DNA of 47,394 nt from Rhodospirillales bacterium (GTDB taxonomy: Bacteria > Pseudomonadota > Alphaproteobacteria > Acetobacterales > Acetobacteraceae). Under the pieces are notes generated by a model. That model had not been told where the DNA came from. It saw nothing but the letters and a program-made list of their open reading frames with translations, and made no database searches. A program made the position numbers and the translations under genes. Location: contig JANYDF010000098.1 in NCBI GenBank assembly GCA_025359905.1, positions 1 through 47,394 of the forward strand. The letters run 5' to 3'. Shown here in pieces: positions 17,230-24,641 of the stretch; position 1 is the first letter of the stretch, and each line of letters opens with the position of its first letter.

Positions 17230-17392
17230 TGCGAACCAGCGCGCGGCACGCTCTTACGCGGACGGCACTAATTTCGGACGTTACGTCATTCAGCATGCAT
17301 GTTACATTTGCTGGCGCGTTGCTGCCGAGCATCGGTGGCGGACCGGCGCGCAGCATGCACGGCTTGCCCGCTTCGCGCGGGGGGAGACAGCG

Positions 17393-18937
17393 ATGTCCAT
17401 GATGTTGCAGCGGCGCGGCCTGCTGACCGCCTCGGCAGCACTGGCAACCTCGGCAGCACTGGCAGGGTTGGGCATGCTGCCGTTCGGCGCGGCGCACGCC
17501 GCTGCGGGCAGCGTCAAACTCACCGCCGTGCGGCGCGTGCTGGACGTGAACGGCAAGGCCGGCAACGCCTACGGCCTTCAGCAGGCCAACGGCACCGCCG
17601 GTTTGTTTCTCGATCCGGACCAGCGGTTTCAGGTCGAACTGGCCAACGCGCTGGGCGAAGACACCATTATTCATTGGCACGGCCAAACCCCGCCAGCCGC
17701 CCAAGACGGCGTGGCGATGCTGGGCCTGGAAACGCTGATCGCCGCTGGGACAAGCCGCAGCTACGAATTCGCGCCGCGCGCCGGCACCCACTGGATGCAC
17801 GCGCACCAGGGCTTGCAGGAAGTGCAGTTGCTGTCGGCACCCTTGGTGGTCCGTACCAAGGCGGATCTGCAACTCGACGCCCAGGATGTCACGGTGCTGT
17901 TCGCTGACTTCAGCTTCCGCGCGCCGGAGGAGCTCTACAAAGATTTGGCGAACGGGGTGATGGCGGACATGGGCGGCATGGCCAGCGCCGCGCCGCCGCC
18001 GGCCAAAGCTGCTGACGCCATGCCGGGAATGTCCGGCATGGGCAAGATGGCGGGCATGGGCAAGATGGCGGGCATGGCCGCGGACGGCACGCAAACCAAT
18101 ATGGGCCGGGTCGGCATGGATAAGGTCGATCTCAACGACATCGACTACGACGCCTATCTGGCCAATGACCGCACCCTCGCCGACCCCTTCGTGGTGCGTA
18201 CCGAGCGGGCCGGTCGCGTGCGGCTGCGGCTGATCAATGCCGGCGCCTCGACCGCGTTCTGGATCGACACCGGAGAGGCCGACGCGACCGTGATCGCGGT
18301 GGACGGCACGCCGGTGAAGCCGACGCTCGCGCGGATGCTGCCGCTGGCCGAAGCGCAGCGCATCGACATCATCGTGCATGTGCCGGCCGGCACGGCTGTT
18401 CCCATTCTGGCGCGGCGCGTCGGCGGGCGCGAACTGACCGGCTTTGTCCTCGCAGCACCCGGCGCACCGATCAAGAAGCTCAGCAGCTTTGCCAAATACG
18501 GTGCACCGCCGCTGGATCATTCGCTGGAACAGCGGCTGACGGCCGTGGCACCGCTGGCGGCGCGCCCGGCCGATGTGCGCTACACGCTGGCGATGACCGG
18601 CACGATGAACCCGTATGTCTGGCTGATCAACGGCAGCAACTTCGCCAATCGCACGCCGCTGCGCGTGAAGCGGGGCCAGCGGGTGGAACTCGATTTCGAT
18701 AACCGGACGCTGATGCCGCATCCCATGCACCTGCATGGTCATTGCTTTCAGGTCATCGGAGTTGACGGCGTAAAACTGAACGGCGCGGTGCGCGATACCA
18801 TCGAAGTGCCGCCGATGGGCCGGGTGTCGATTGCCTTCGACGCGGACAATCCCGGAAGCTGGCTGCTGCATTGCCACAATGCATTCCATATGCAGTCAGG
18901 CATGGCAACCGAGATGATATATGATGCCAGCACATAA
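17393..18937 (+). CDS. Multicopper oxidase, CopA/CueO-like, with Met-rich insert
   Basis: A 514-residue three-domain multicopper oxidase. A Tat-type signal is suggested by QRRGLLTASAALATS. Trinuclear-site pairs are HWH (94-96) and HAH (136-138). The C-terminal copper motifs are HPMHLHGH (443-450) and HCHNAFHMQSGM (493-504), with an axial Met expected for T1 copper. A Met-rich loop at about 210-228 (MPGMSGMGKMAGMGKMAGM) includes an 18-bp tandem duplication and probably binds Cu(I), as in CopA/CueO. GGGGGAGA precedes the ATG at 17393. It should oxidise Cu(I) in the periplasm, lowering toxicity. It is flanked by glycine-zipper genes. Confidence 0.92.
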   Translation: MSMMLQRRGLLTASAALATSAALAGLGMLPFGAAHAAAGSVKLTAVRRVLDVNGKAGNAYGLQQANGTAGLFLDPDQRFQVELANALGEDTIIHWHGQTPPAAQDGVAMLGLETLIAAGTSRSYEFAPRAGTHWMHAHQGLQEVQLLSAPLVVRTKADLQLDAQDVTVLFADFSFRAPEELYKDLANGVMADMGGMASAAPPPAKAADAMPGMSGMGKMAGMGKMAGMAADGTQTNMGRVGMDKVDLNDIDYDAYLANDRTLADPFVVRTERAGRVRLRLINAGASTAFWIDTGEADATVIAVDGTPVKPTLARMLPLAEAQRIDIIVHVPAGTAVPILARRVGGRELTGFVLAAPGAPIKKLSSFAKYGAPPLDHSLEQRLTAVAPLAARPADVRYTLAMTGTMNPYVWLINGSNFANRTPLRVKRGQRVELDFDNRTLMPHPMHLHGHCFQVIGVDGVKLNGAVRDTIEVPPMGRVSIAFDADNPGSWLLHCHNAFHMQSGMATEMIYDAST

Positions 18938-18974
18938 GTATCGCGATCTGCCGAATCGCCGGCAGTAAAATCGC

Positions 18975-19004
18975 TTGGAATCATGCGGAAGCCGTGATTA
19001 AAAT
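18975..19004 (+). promoter_or_regulatory. Promoter candidate before the Met-rich glycine-zipper gene
   Basis: TTGGAA (18975-18980), an 18-bp spacer and TAAAAT (18999-19004) lie 29 bp before the ATG at 19033. The region is the most AT-rich spot between 17.4 and 20 kb, and the -10 is good. Confidence 0.4.
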
Positions 19005-19032
19005 TCGTCAACTCGGGGTGGGGAGAGCACAG

Positions 19033-19623
19033 ATGACAATTCGCCGTACGGTTCTTTTATGCACGGCTGCGGCCATGATTGCCGCACCGGCACTTTCCCG
19101 ACCTGCCGCCGCGCAAGGCATGGGCATGGGTATGGAGCAAGGCGGCCGCAGCTATTGGATGCCGGTGATTGTCGGCGTCATGGCCGGCGCCATGGTGTGG
19201 CCGCTGCTGGTGCCTGCCGCCGTTGAAACCGTGGCCGTTGCCGGCGGCGGGATGGCCGGGGCCGCCGTGGCCGGTGCGGCTGCTGGCCCGGCCGCCGTGG
19301 ACGCCGCTGCTGCTGCCGCCGCTGCCGCCGCTGCCGCCCCGGCCGCGATGGCCGCAGCCGCCCCGGCCGCTCCGGCAGTTGTTGAAGTCGCAGCCGCCGC
19401 TGCCGCCGCACCAGCCGCCGCTGCTGCAGCCGCCCCCGCCGCTGCGGGTGCGGTTGGCGCCGCTGCCGCCGCGCCGGCCGTGGCGGCGATCGATATGGCG
19501 GCCCCGGCAGGTGCTGCCATCAACGTTGCCGAACGCGGCTGGGGCTGGCGCACGCTGCTGGCAACCCCGGCGGTTGTCGGCGGCGTCGTCGGCGGCATCG
19601 CTGGCTACGTGTTCGCCCGTTAA
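19033..19623 (+). CDS. Secreted Ala-rich glycine-zipper protein, Met-rich N-terminus
   Basis: A 196-residue protein with a signal peptide (MTIRRTVLLCTAAAMIAAPA). The mature N-terminus has QGMGMGMEQGG, a possible Cu(I)-binding Met cluster. Helix one is MPVIVGVMAGAMVWPLL, which is nearly identical in pattern to VPVAVGVLAGALIWPML in the protein at 33682-34038. A long poly-Ala/Pro linker follows, then helix two with LLATPAVVGGVVGGIAGY. GGGAGAG lies 7 bp before the ATG. It directly follows the multicopper oxidase. The Ala tract is low-complexity, so the length is likely to vary among relatives. Confidence 0.65.
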   Translation: MTIRRTVLLCTAAAMIAAPALSRPAAAQGMGMGMEQGGRSYWMPVIVGVMAGAMVWPLLVPAAVETVAVAGGGMAGAAVAGAAAGPAAVDAAAAAAAAAAAAPAAMAAAAPAAPAVVEVAAAAAAAPAAAAAAAPAAAGAVGAAAAAPAVAAIDMAAPAGAAINVAERGWGWRTLLATPAVVGGVVGGIAGYVFAR

Positions 19624-19687
19624 CCGGCGGCTGCCGCTTTCACTGCGGCATGTTGCCAATGAGGTTTCCCAGGAAGGGTCGCAAATC

Positions 19688-20059
19688 ATGAAACGCTTGA
19701 CTGCCGTCACGCTTGCAGCACTGCTGATCGTCGGCAATGCCGCTTCTGCGCAAACCACCACCCCGGCACCCAGCGCACCGCCGGCTGCATCCAGCGCCGT
19801 TCCCCCGGCGACGATGCCGGAGATGCAAATGCCGATGGCGGCGAAAAAGCCCATGGGCATGGTGACGGCCGAGATGAGCGGCGAGGGTTACAAGGTGCCG
19901 CTTGGCGAGTTGGCCGCCATCGGCGCTGGCGTGGTGGTGGGCGCGGCCTTCGCGCACGCCGTCGCCGGGCATGGCCTGATGATGATCGGCGCCGTGGCCG
20001 GCGGCTGGATCGGCGATTGGTGGTACGGCACGGCGCCGCAGCGCATGGCGGCCAAATAA
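19688..20059 (+). CDS. Small secreted Met-rich glycine-zipper protein
   Basis: A 123-residue protein with a signal peptide ending near ASA. The mature part has MPEMQMPMAAKKPMGM, a likely Cu(I)-binding Met-rich stretch. One or two hydrophobic Gly-rich helices follow (LAAIGAGVVVGAAFAHAVAG, then LMMIGAVAGGWIGDWWYG). AGGAAGGG lies about 10 bp upstream of the ATG. It is the last gene of the copper run, and its TAA is the first base triplet of the adjoining inverted-repeat element. It is the most divergent member of the glycine-zipper group here. Confidence 0.6.
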   Translation: MKRLTAVTLAALLIVGNAASAQTTTPAPSAPPAASSAVPPATMPEMQMPMAAKKPMGMVTAEMSGEGYKVPLGELAAIGAGVVVGAAFAHAVAGHGLMMIGAVAGGWIGDWWYGTAPQRMAAK

Positions 20060-20232
20060 TACCAAATCTCGTGGAAGAGAACCCACGAACCTTTGAATCG
20101 TCATCGCCGGGCCTGACCCGGCGATCCATGCCAACGCTCAGTGTTGGATGCGAGATGCTCTGTGTGTCGCCATGGATTGCCGGGTCAAGCCCGGCAACGA
20201 CGATGAGTCTTGGTCAGCGAGATTTGGTCTAA
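20057..20232. mobile_element. MITE-like element with nested inverted repeats
   Basis: Terminal repeats ACCAAATCTCG (20061-20071) and CGAGATTTGGT (20218-20228) are perfect and extend imperfectly outward. Inside, CGCCGGGCCTGACCCGGCG (from 20105) and ATTGCCGGGTCAAGCCCGGC (20175-20194) are mutually related, GC-rich palindromes of a type common between alphaproteobacterial genes. No coding capacity is apparent. It occupies the gap between two convergent operons and may have been mobilised in trans. Confidence 0.55.
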
Positions 20233-20243
20233 CGCCCATTGGC

Positions 20244-20307
20244 CCGTGCTGCGGCTTGACCGGCAGCACGGCTGATCCGCGAACGCCCCGGCACAAGCCG
20301 GGGCGTT
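20244..20307. terminator. Twin hairpins between convergent operons
   Basis: CCGTGCTGC (20244-20252) pairs with GCAGCACGG (20263-20271). AACGCCCCGGC (20282-20292) pairs perfectly with GCCGGGGCGTT (20297-20307) around an ACAA loop. Neither is followed by a clear T-run, but both sit where a bidirectional terminator is needed, between stops at 20059 (plus) and 20346 (minus). Confidence 0.6.
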
Positions 20308-20345
20308 ATGCTGTACAGCGCAATGCGGCACCCAGACCGCTGATT

Positions 20346-21881
20346 TTACGATGAAAATTGTAGAATCATAATCACCGCGTGCACCAGCAGCGTCAGCGAC
20401 ACGCCGCCGATAATCGCCGAGGCGATCAGTTGGGTGACTTGGCTTTGAGTGCCGCCGGGGCGCAGCCCGATCACCACCGCCACGCTGCCGCCGAGCATGG
20501 CGCTGCACACCACCTTCAGCGCCACCCAGCCGCTTTGCACGTACAGAAAATGCGGCTGCGCCAGTTTGCGGAAGAAGTTTTCCTGAAACAGCTCGGTCGG
20601 CTGATTCGGGAACAAATAGTGCCACGTCAGCAGCGACGTGCCGTATGCGGTGATCAACGCCGCCGCGACCAGGAACAGCGAGCCCGCCGCCAGACTGATC
20701 ATGATGGCCGCGACGATATAGGCGCGGCCCGGCAGCCGCAGATTGCGCATCGCCTGAAACTGCATGCCGGAAACCCGGTTGCCGAGATCGGCGGCGATGA
20801 TGGCGCTGTTGCGCGCCACGATCAGAATGCATGTGTTGAACGGCACCGCCACCACGGTCAGTACGAAACCCAGCCCCTCCAGCGTTTCGTCGTGCAGCAC
20901 GGCGCGCAGGTAGCCGCCGAACGAATTGTAGTTGAAGCCGAACCACACGGTGACGAAGCCAACGATGGCCGATCCCAGCCCGACATAGAGCAGCATCGAC
21001 GGAGCGGCGAACAGCACCCACAGATATTCGCGCAAATACCGCCAAAACCAGTACACCGGCGGCCGCCTTGGCTGCGGGCGGGTCCAGTCCGCCTGAAAAC
21101 CGCCGCGTGCTGTATCGGCCAGGGAGGTGTGCGTCGCGGCGGCGGCGCTGGCGCGCTGCGCGAGTTGCAGCATGGCGGCTTCGATGGCCGCGCGATCGAC
21201 CGGCACGTCGTGCAGCCGGGCATCGGACGGGTCGAGCACCATGGCGCGGTCGGCCAGCGTGATGAACTCATCGACATGGTGCGCCACAATGATCGCCGGT
21301 TTACCGGCGCGGCGGCACAGATCGCGGATGGTGCTGGCCAGCCAGCGCGCGGCGGCGATGTCGAGCCCAGCATTGGGTTCGTCGAACAACAGCACTGCCG
21401 GGTCCGACAGCAGCGTGCGCGCAATGGCCAGCCGCTGGCGCTGCCCGCCGCTGGACGCGGCAACGCTTTGCCCGGGGTCGATATCGGCCAGCATGGCCCC
21501 CGCCGAGCCGGGCAGCCCAGCACTCTGGGCCGCACGATGATCGGCGACGATGGCCAGATTGTCGCGCGCGTTCAAATCGTCGAACAGCGCGTGGTTCTGA
21601 AACACCAGCCCGCCGACATCGCTGGTCTGGCGGCTGAGATCGATGCTGCCAGCCGGGCGGGTCAAGGTGCCCTGCACCACCCAGCCGGCGCTGCGCTCCA
21701 GCAAGCCGGACAGCAGACGGATCAGCGTGCTTTTGCCGGACCCGCTGGGGCCGACGATCAGCAGCACCTCGCCGGGGGCGAGCGCAAAATTGGCATCGCG
21801 CAACAGCGTGGCGCCGCCGGGCGCCACAATGCTCAGGCCGGATAGGGCAATTGCAGGGGGGGCGGCTGGACGGCTGTTCAC
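20346..21881 (-). CDS. Fused MlaF-type ATPase and MlaE-type permease
   Basis: A 511-residue fusion. The N-terminal ABC ATPase has Walker A GPSGSGKST (44-52), signature SSGGQ (143-147), Walker B AVLLFDEP (162-169) and H-loop AHHVDE (200-205). From about residue 280 it continues as a membrane permease resembling MlaE (FVLTVVAVPFNTCILIVARN, AADLGNRVSGMQFQAMRNL, then a final helical pair). In normal Mla systems these are separate genes accompanied by MlaD, MlaC and MlaB. The GTG at 21881 was chosen because it overlaps the upstream stop as GTGA. It probably moves lipids between inner membrane and periplasm. The permease half is divergent, so substrate is uncertain. Confidence 0.75.
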   Translation of the reverse strand: MNSRPAAPPAIALSGLSIVAPGGATLLRDANFALAPGEVLLIVGPSGSGKSTLIRLLSGLLERSAGWVVQGTLTRPAGSIDLSRQTSDVGGLVFQNHALFDDLNARDNLAIVADHRAAQSAGLPGSAGAMLADIDPGQSVAASSGGQRQRLAIARTLLSDPAVLLFDEPNAGLDIAAARWLASTIRDLCRRAGKPAIIVAHHVDEFITLADRAMVLDPSDARLHDVPVDRAAIEAAMLQLAQRASAAAATHTSLADTARGGFQADWTRPQPRRPPVYWFWRYLREYLWVLFAAPSMLLYVGLGSAIVGFVTVWFGFNYNSFGGYLRAVLHDETLEGLGFVLTVVAVPFNTCILIVARNSAIIAADLGNRVSGMQFQAMRNLRLPGRAYIVAAIMISLAAGSLFLVAAALITAYGTSLLTWHYLFPNQPTELFQENFFRKLAQPHFLYVQSGWVALKVVCSAMLGGSVAVVIGLRPGGTQSQVTQLIASAIIGGVSLTLLVHAVIMILQFSS

Positions 21882-23053
21882 GCGCCGGTCTCGCGGGCCA
21901 GAAACGCCACGCCGCCGGGCATGTCGTGGCGCAGCGCCTGGGCGCGCAGCGGATCGGCGATCAGGATGATGCGCTGCGCCGTCCCCGTCACCGCCGTGCG
22001 CATCGCCACACCAGCCAGCGAGTTCAACGATTTGCCGTCGCCCAGCCCCCACAGCACGCCGCCCAACTGGCGCAGGAACAACCCGGCGTCGTCGCGCACA
22101 TGCCCCAATGGCGGCCCAAGGCGCGGATCGGTCACGATGCGGGTCAGCAGTTCCAGCGCCTGCGGATCGGCTTTGGCGGCTTCGGCCAGATTGACCAGCA
22201 TCCGCTCGGACAGCAATTCCATCTGCGGTAGCCCCATCACCTTCGGGCCGAGTTGGCCAAGCACGTGTTCCACCGCCGGATCGCGCAGCGCCTGATTGAG
22301 CGCCGGGCCCACCGCGCTGAAATCCAGCGGCGCGCCGCGCAGGATCGAGAAGGCTTGCAGCGTGTTGGATTCCACCGCGTGCCACAGCGCATCCGCCACA
22401 TAGGGTGCGATCACCGGCCCGATATCGCGGGCGACGCTATCGGCCACCACGGCTTCGCCGGCCCGCATCAAGACGTGGAAAGCGTATTGCGTGTCCGGCG
22501 TTTCCCAGGCGCGCGCGGCGATGCGCCGCAGCACGTCGCGCAGGCTGGCGCGGTATTCCTGCTGCCAGACCGGCGATTGGATCAGATCGTGCGCACTGCT
22601 GACCATTTCGCGGGTCAGGTCGATGGCCGCATCGCGAATTCGGCTGCGCCCGGCGGGATCGGCCAGCGCCCACAACAGGCCGATATCCGCCGAGGTCAGG
22701 ATCGGCAGCGTCTGTTCGGCAAAACGCGCGCTGCGATACGGCCGGAACAGCAACCGGCCTTCGCCGGTTTGCCAAGCCAAGCCACAGCGCAGCACCGCCC
22801 CCGCAGAGGTGATGCAAAACACAGGAAGATCGGCGCCGCTCGCCAGCGGCGGCGCGGTTGGCGGCACCAGCCATGCTTCGTCGCGCGTGGGGCCAAAGCG
22901 CAGCGGCAAGGTCAATGCCGCAGCCAGCACCAGCGCCAGTGCAATGGCCGCCGACGCTCGGCCACCGCGCAGCATCCGCCACATCCCCAACTTACGCATT
23001 GCCCCCAACTTACGCATCGCCCCCAACTTACGCATTGCCCCCAACTTACGCAT
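21878..23053 (-). CDS. Membrane-anchored periplasmic protein paired with the MlaFE fusion
   Basis: A protein of about 391 residues with one N-terminal transmembrane helix (AAIALALVLAAALTLPL). A large, mainly helical periplasmic domain follows, which I do not recognise; it has no MCE signature. Its stop overlaps the GTG of the ATPase-permease fusion, so it sits where MlaD would be. It shares MlaD's topology of a single anchor plus soluble domain, making it a candidate substitute. The N-terminus is the fourfold repeat MRKLGA. Each unit begins with ATG, so the true start is one of 23053, 23035, 23017 or 22999; the GGGGGC preceding each internal ATG could act as a weak Shine-Dalgarno. Confidence 0.65.
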   Translation of the reverse strand: MRKLGAMRKLGAMRKLGAMRKLGMWRMLRGGRASAAIALALVLAAALTLPLRFGPTRDEAWLVPPTAPPLASGADLPVFCITSAGAVLRCGLAWQTGEGRLLFRPYRSARFAEQTLPILTSADIGLLWALADPAGRSRIRDAAIDLTREMVSSAHDLIQSPVWQQEYRASLRDVLRRIAARAWETPDTQYAFHVLMRAGEAVVADSVARDIGPVIAPYVADALWHAVESNTLQAFSILRGAPLDFSAVGPALNQALRDPAVEHVLGQLGPKVMGLPQMELLSERMLVNLAEAAKADPQALELLTRIVTDPRLGPPLGHVRDDAGLFLRQLGGVLWGLGDGKSLNSLAGVAMRTAVTGTAQRIILIADPLRAQALRHDMPGGVAFLARETGA

Positions 23054-23056
23054 CGT
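22985..23056 (-). repeat. 18-bp tandem repeat, four units, each with a start codon
   Basis: Read on the minus strand the unit is ATGCGTAAGTTGGGGGCR, repeated about four times with one-base variants, and encodes MRKLGA. It supplies alternative starts for the gene above, spaced 18 bp apart. Confidence 0.9.
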
Positions 23057-23249
23057 CGGCACCGCGCGCCGGGACGGCAACGCCGCGCCAAACAGCCGGT
23101 CAAAACGGCCGCCTGTCCCGCGAGGCTAGGCGGCTGGTCCCGGGGCCGCTACTGCGAAAGCCCTGGCACCCTGCTAATGATCTGGAATAGCTTTACGCCG
23201 CGCTGCATGGCCGGTTGCAAGAAGATCAAGGATCGCGAAGCGGAGCAAC

Positions 23250-23678
23250 ATGGGTAACGACGTGGAAGACCGCTACCGAGATTTCGTGGTGCTGCGCCTT
23301 GAGGCTGAGAAAGTGCTCACCGCCGGCAGCGAACGCGAGTTGATCGGCGACGGGATTACCAAATTCCAGCTCAATGCCAGTCAGGCGCGGGGTATTTTGG
23401 CGGTGGCCGCAAGCAAGACGTGCCAGGTCATCGAACGCGATGTCGCCCGGTCGGCACTGAATGTGCTGCGCGAATTGGCGGGCAAGCGCGGGGCGATCGA
23501 CCGCAAGCGCTTCGATCAGGGCGTCAAAGTTTTAAAGGGGCTGGCGGACGGACAGATCAGCGAAGCGTACGCGCGGTCCTGGCTAAAACGGATCATCGAG
23601 GACAGCGACCTGACGGTGCGGGGCAGCGGGCTATTCCGCCGCAAGCGCTGGTTTCGCAAAATCCGTGCTATGGGCTGA
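23250..23678 (+). CDS. Hypothetical cytoplasmic protein
   Basis: A 142-residue, Lys/Arg-rich and probably helical protein without signal peptide or membrane segment (YRDFVVLRLEAEKVLTAGSE ... FQLNASQARGILAVAASKT). GGAG lies 6 bp before the ATG. I do not recognise the family. It precedes two DUF6524 genes by 56 bp on the same strand and is the only clearly soluble cytoplasmic protein of the island apart from the methyltransferase. It could be a regulator or a membrane-associated cytoplasmic factor; the very basic C-terminus (FRRKRWFRKIRAMG) would suit membrane or nucleic-acid contact. Confidence 0.6.
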   Translation: MGNDVEDRYRDFVVLRLEAEKVLTAGSERELIGDGITKFQLNASQARGILAVAASKTCQVIERDVARSALNVLRELAGKRGAIDRKRFDQGVKVLKGLADGQISEAYARSWLKRIIEDSDLTVRGSGLFRRKRWFRKIRAMG

Positions 23679-23734
23679 GCGGTTTGCCATCCGATCGGGT
23701 TCGCTGCTGATCGGATTGCCAGGAGAGGCGCGTC

Positions 23735-24157
23735 ATGGGTCCGTTCACGCCGCTCAGTTTCGTCCTGCGCTGGCTTGCGGCGTTGTTCGGCGTGTTCGCC
23801 ACGTACAACCCGTCCGGCTATTCGTATTACCATTGGCTGAGCCGTTCGCCGTCCATCGGTTCGTTGCAGGCGCTGGCTGGGATTGCGCTGGTGATTTTCT
23901 ACATCGTTTATCTGCGCGCCACGTTGCGCTCGCTGGGCCCGGCCGGCATGGGATTGACCACGTCGCTGCTTGGCGCCACCGCGTGGCTGCTGGCGCAGTG
24001 GCGCGTGATCAATCTGGATCAGCCAGATCAGCGCATGGTGGTCAGCTTGTCGATCACCGCCTCGCTACTTGCCGTCGGCATGTCATGGTCAAGCATCCGC
24101 TACACGATCAGCGGCCAGTACGACAGCGAAGATGTCGGCGTGGGGCCGCTGGTCTAA
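23735..24157 (+). CDS. DUF6524 family membrane protein (copy 1)
   Basis: A 140-residue protein with about four transmembrane helices. The DUF6524 hallmark ATYNPSGYSYYHW is near residue 22, then LRATLRSLGPAGMG, and the ending LLAVGMSWSSIRYTISGQYD is also typical of the family. AGGAGAGG precedes the ATG. The family has no known function. It is followed after 44 bp by a diverged paralogue, and a third copy lies at 25922-26392 on the opposite strand. Confidence 0.8.
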   Translation: MGPFTPLSFVLRWLAALFGVFATYNPSGYSYYHWLSRSPSIGSLQALAGIALVIFYIVYLRATLRSLGPAGMGLTTSLLGATAWLLAQWRVINLDQPDQRMVVSLSITASLLAVGMSWSSIRYTISGQYDSEDVGVGPLV

Positions 24158-24201
24158 GCCAGATGCAACGCGGTTGCAGCGTGGCCGGGTAAGCCAGCGC
24201 C

Positions 24202-24633
24202 ATGGCGCGCAAGCCGCAGCCGCCCCGGGCCCGCTATGTCTGGCGCTTCCTGCGCGGCGTGCTGATGATGGAATTCCTGTTGATGGCTGTATGGAATCCC
24301 TGGGGCACGTCGTATGCCGCCTGGATCAGGCAGCCGGGCAGCCCGACCGCGCTGCAAGCCTTGGCCGGCATCGCACTGCTGATCGGCCATGTCGTGACGG
24401 CGCGGATCGCCTTCGTTGCCCTCGGCTATGCCGGGCTGCTGGCGGGGCTGGCGCTATCCGGCTGCGCGGTTCTGGCCGCCTCGCAACTCGGCTTGGCCGA
24501 TCTCAATCGCCTGCAAACCGAGCCGCTGTTCTGGCTGGCGATCTGGGCCAGCATCGTCTCACTCGGCATCACCTGGGCGGCGTTTCAGAAGCGGCTGTCG
24601 GGACAGCGCGGCGTGCTGAAAAATCCGCCCTGA
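24202..24633 (+). CDS. DUF6524-like membrane protein (copy 2, diverged)
   Basis: A 143-residue, four-helix membrane protein. The family motif is changed to AVWNPWGTSYAAWI, but the following LQALAGIALLIG matches copy 1 (LQALAGIALVIF), and the C-terminal GITWAAFQKRLSGQR parallels its GMSWSSIRYTISGQY. It therefore arose by duplication and divergence. The ATG lacks a strong ribosome-binding site. It ends 8 bp before the convergent TPR gene, with no terminator between them. Confidence 0.7.
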   Translation: MARKPQPPRARYVWRFLRGVLMMEFLLMAVWNPWGTSYAAWIRQPGSPTALQALAGIALLIGHVVTARIAFVALGYAGLLAGLALSGCAVLAASQLGLADLNRLQTEPLFWLAIWASIVSLGITWAAFQKRLSGQRGVLKNPP

Positions 24634-24641
24634 TGCGGCGG

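Noticed and set aside
16808-18889. Minus-strand open frame opposite the multicopper oxidase
   Set aside because: The oxidase motifs on the plus strand are complete; the antisense product has no recognisable feature.
18950-18966. Small hairpin after the multicopper oxidase considered as a terminator
   Set aside because: The stem is only about six base pairs and no T-run follows.
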